Shown in pieces: positions 6,105-7,938 of a stretch of DNA of 7,938 nucleotides (position 1 is its first letter; each line of letters opens with the position of its first letter). This DNA is from Thermococcus sp. (GTDB taxonomy: Archaea; Methanobacteriota_B; Thermococci; Thermococcales; Thermococcaceae): positions 1 to 7,938 of the forward strand of contig JALVUT010000274.1 in NCBI GenBank assembly GCA_027035445.1. Reading direction: 5' to 3'. Below the pieces are notes generated by a model. The model was not told the DNA's origin, ran no database searches, and saw nothing but the letters and a program-made list of their open reading frames with translations. The position numbers were made by a program, and so were the translations under genes.

Positions 6105-7115
6105 ATGACATTGAAGTATGTGAAATTACATTCAGAGAACTTTGGAGACTTTTTTACCTATCTCATGGGACTTGGCGACCTCTACGCGCCAGTTAAGAAG
6201 GGTGGAATACACACGTTCCAGAAAGTGCTGAAACCCAAAAATATCGATTTTCACTACACCAGAACAATGCTCCCCCCCAAAAAGTTCTTTGTGAAGCCGA
6301 AGGAGGAGCTCTTCCGACCAGAAGGAAAAGGGATGGAGAACACCACTGAAAACACACCACTGATACTCTTCGGTCTCCACTCCTGCGACATCCACGGCCT
6401 CCAGATACTCGACAAAGTTTACCTGAGTGAACCCGCGGATCCCTACTACAGGGGCAGACGAGAGCGATCCGTTGTGATAGGAATGAGCTGCATCCCAGAT
6501 GAGTACTGCTTCTGCAGGAGCCTTGGAACGGACTTCGCCATGAGCGGCTTTGACCTTTTCCTCCATGAACTCCCAGATGGATGGCTCGTGAGAGTCGGGA
6601 GCATTAGAGGACACGAGATAGTCTGGGCAAACGAAGGGCTCTTTGACGAGGTCTCGGATGAAGATTTCACCAACTTCCGGACTTTTGAAGAGAAGCGGGC
6701 CAGAGCGTTCAGGAGAGAGGTTAAGAAGGAAGGTCTGGCCGACATATTAGACCTGGCCTACGGCAGCCCGATCTGGAGCGAGTATGCGGAGAGGTGCCTG
6801 GCATGCGGGAACTGCACACTGGTCTGTCCGACCTGCCGCTGCTACGAGGTCTGCGACCGCTGGCTGAACGCCTATGACACAGTGAGGGAGAGACGCTACG
6901 ATTCCTGTTTCATGGAGGGCCACGGATTGGTAGCCGGCGGCCATAACTTCAGACCAACCCGTCTGGACAGGTTCAGGCATCGATACTACTGCAAGAACTA
7001 CTTTGACCCTGAAGCGGGGTTCAACTGCGTCGGCTGCGGCAGATGTGACGAGTTCTGTCCGGCCGGCATAGAGCACGTCAAGGTACTTGAAGAGATCAGG
7101 GGGTCACTGAGATGA
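6105..7115 (+). CDS. shyB: Sulfhydrogenase (cytosolic NiFe hydrogenase) beta subunit, iron-sulfur protein, type II
   Basis: The 336-residue protein belongs to the HydB/ShyB/AsrA family and passes electrons between the [NiFe] core and the flavin gamma subunit of the cytosolic NADP(H)-dependent hydrogenase, which can also reduce sulfur. Two ferredoxin-like sites stand out: C231-x2-C234-x2-C237-x3-C241-P, and C308-x2-C311-x2-C314-x3-C318-P. Further cysteines (C129, C135, C137 in CIPDEYCFC; C244, C246 and C250 after the first site) may bind another cluster. Segments such as HELPDGWLVRVG and HGLVAGGHNFRPT are shared with Pyrococcus HydB. It lacks the long C-terminal tail I recall for HydB of hydrogenase I, which with the adjacent nfn operon favours the type II enzyme (shy; hyhB-like in Thermococcus). 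The start is uncertain: GTG 6099, GTG 6102, ATG 6105 (GGAG five bases upstream) or TTG 6111 (GGTGAT four bases upstream; gives MKYVKL, as in HydB). The next gene overlaps by 4 bp. Confidence 0.92.
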   Translation: MTLKYVKLHSENFGDFFTYLMGLGDLYAPVKKGGIHTFQKVLKPKNIDFHYTRTMLPPKKFFVKPKEELFRPEGKGMENTTENTPLILFGLHSCDIHGLQILDKVYLSEPADPYYRGRRERSVVIGMSCIPDEYCFCRSLGTDFAMSGFDLFLHELPDGWLVRVGSIRGHEIVWANEGLFDEVSDEDFTNFRTFEEKRARAFRREVKKEGLADILDLAYGSPIWSEYAERCLACGNCTLVCPTCRCYEVCDRWLNAYDTVRERRYDSCFMEGHGLVAGGHNFRPTRLDRFRHRYYCKNYFDPEAGFNCVGCGRCDEFCPAGIEHVKVLEEIRGSLR

Positions 7116-7938
7116 AGAGGGAGAACCCGTATGAGAGCCACAACGCCAGGATACTGGAGGTTAAGGACCTAACACAGCGGGAAAAGCTGTACACGCTTCG
7201 TTTCACTGATCGGGAGATAAGCGGTAGCTTCAACTTTCGGCCAGGCCAGTTCGTCATCGTGGACCTGAAGGGATTCGGGGAGTTCCCTGTAAGCCTCTGC
7301 TCACCGCCCACAAGGAAGGGCTACATCCAGCTCTGCATCAGGCGGGTTGGAAGGGTGACGAAGTTCATCCACGGAATGAAGGAGGGGGACATCGTTGGGA
7401 TCAGGGGACCCTACGGCAACGGATTTCCCATGGAAGCCATGAGAGGTTCAAACCTTATACTGGTTGCGGGAGGTCTTGGCATGGCACCACTCCGCTCCGT
7501 CCTCTGGTACGCCATTGACACCGGAAACTACGAGCACGTATGGCTCTTTTACGGCACGAAAAGCTACGAGGACATACTCTTCAGGGACGAGGTAGTTCAT
7601 CTGCTCAAGCACGGCCCCTCAATGAACTGCACGGTCAAGCTGGCCTACGAGATCGAAACGCCGTCCTGTATATATCTGGAGCAGGGCTTCTCAGCCCAAG
7701 TATGCAGGGGTGTCGTCACGGATCTCTTCCGGGGGGAAGAATTTGACGTTGAAAACACCTACGCGCTCATCTGCGGTCCGCCGGTCATGTACAGGTTTGT
7801 TATAAGGGAGCTCCTCAACAGAAAGCTCTCTCCGGGGAGGATATACATGACGCTGGAGAGGAGGATGCGCTGCGGAATCGGAAAGTGCGGCCACTGCGTG
7901 GTCGGAACGAGCACCTCAATGAAGTACGTCTGCAGGGA
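7112..7938 (+). CDS. shyC: Sulfhydrogenase gamma subunit, FAD/NAD(P)H-binding oxidoreductase, 3' end missing
   Basis: Translation from ATG 7112, which overlaps the shyB stop as ATGA, stays open to the window edge for 275 full codons. The protein is of the FNR / AsrB / HydG type and carries the NADP(H) site of the hydrogenase. It shows RPGQF (43-47) and FPVSL (58-62) for FAD, GGLGMAPL (120-127) for the nucleotide, CGPPVMY near residue 222, and a C-terminal [2Fe-2S] site, C254-x4-C259-x2-C262-x11-C274. The family is usually about 285-295 long, so only the last 10-20 residues are lost. No ribosome binding site is needed beyond the coupled overlap, although GATCAGGGGG lies just upstream. The delta (small) and alpha (NiFe large) subunit genes are expected to follow outside the window. 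It is also known as hydG or hyhG in related species. Confidence 0.92.
   Translation, partial: MKRENPYESHNARILEVKDLTQREKLYTLRFTDREISGSFNFRPGQFVIVDLKGFGEFPVSLCSPPTRKGYIQLCIRRVGRVTKFIHGMKEGDIVGIRGPYGNGFPMEAMRGSNLILVAGGLGMAPLRSVLWYAIDTGNYEHVWLFYGTKSYEDILFRDEVVHLLKHGPSMNCTVKLAYEIETPSCIYLEQGFSAQVCRGVVTDLFRGEEFDVENTYALICGPPVMYRFVIRELLNRKLSPGRIYMTLERRMRCGIGKCGHCVVGTSTSMKYVCR

Noticed and set aside
6102..6108. GTGATGA resembling a C box of a C/D guide RNA
   Set aside because: No CUGA D or D' box at the usual spacing follows; it is explained by the ribosome binding site and start codons of shyB.

Overview
The window reads as a piece of chromosome from a hyperthermophilic archaeon of the order Thermococcales, probably a Thermococcus species. 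The evidence is a 17-residue archaeal L10e start, short leaders that begin about 25 bp after BRE/TATA-type promoters, GGAGGTGA-type ribosome binding sites, and the pairing of a Nfn transhydrogenase with a cytosolic [NiFe] sulfhydrogenase operon, as in Pyrococcus furiosus. The species itself cannot be named from the sequence.

Layout from left to right. The 5' end of ribosomal protein L10e (minus strand, leaving the window) has a clear promoter and a perfect Shine-Dalgarno. Next is a 12-helix MFS transporter of unknown substrate (minus), divergent from a class V PLP aminotransferase of the alanine-glyoxylate type (plus). Convergent to the aminotransferase is a 193-residue P-loop protein (minus) that looks like the stripped C-terminal core of a type II/IV secretion ATPase with altered acidic motifs. 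It is divergent from a 99-residue protein (plus) made mostly of an EF-Tu domain-2-like beta barrel. That small gene ends 17 bp from the end of the two-gene nfnS-nfnL operon (minus). Across a 142-bp regulatory region lies the start of a sulfhydrogenase II-type operon (plus): the beta subunit is complete and the gamma subunit runs off the right edge about 275 residues in.

How the genes work together. NfnSL is a flavin-based electron-bifurcating NADH-dependent ferredoxin:NADP+ oxidoreductase. The sulfhydrogenase beta and gamma subunits form the electron-transfer module that links NAD(P)H to a [NiFe] core, whose delta and alpha subunits would be expected just outside the window. The two operons face away from each other and share a region carrying one exact extended SurR motif (GTTn3AACn5GTT, 6026-6042). 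SurR is the redox-sensing regulator of the hydrogen-to-sulfur switch in Thermococcales, so both operons are probably controlled together by sulfur availability.

Most of the window is ordinary and well explained. The parts most worth a second look are the degenerate secretion-ATPase-like protein, the small barrel protein beside it, and the fine structure of the nfn/shy control region, including an 11-bp direct repeat. I saw no mobile elements, CRISPR arrays, tRNA or rRNA genes, or broken genes. No gene-free stretch exceeds 300 bases.
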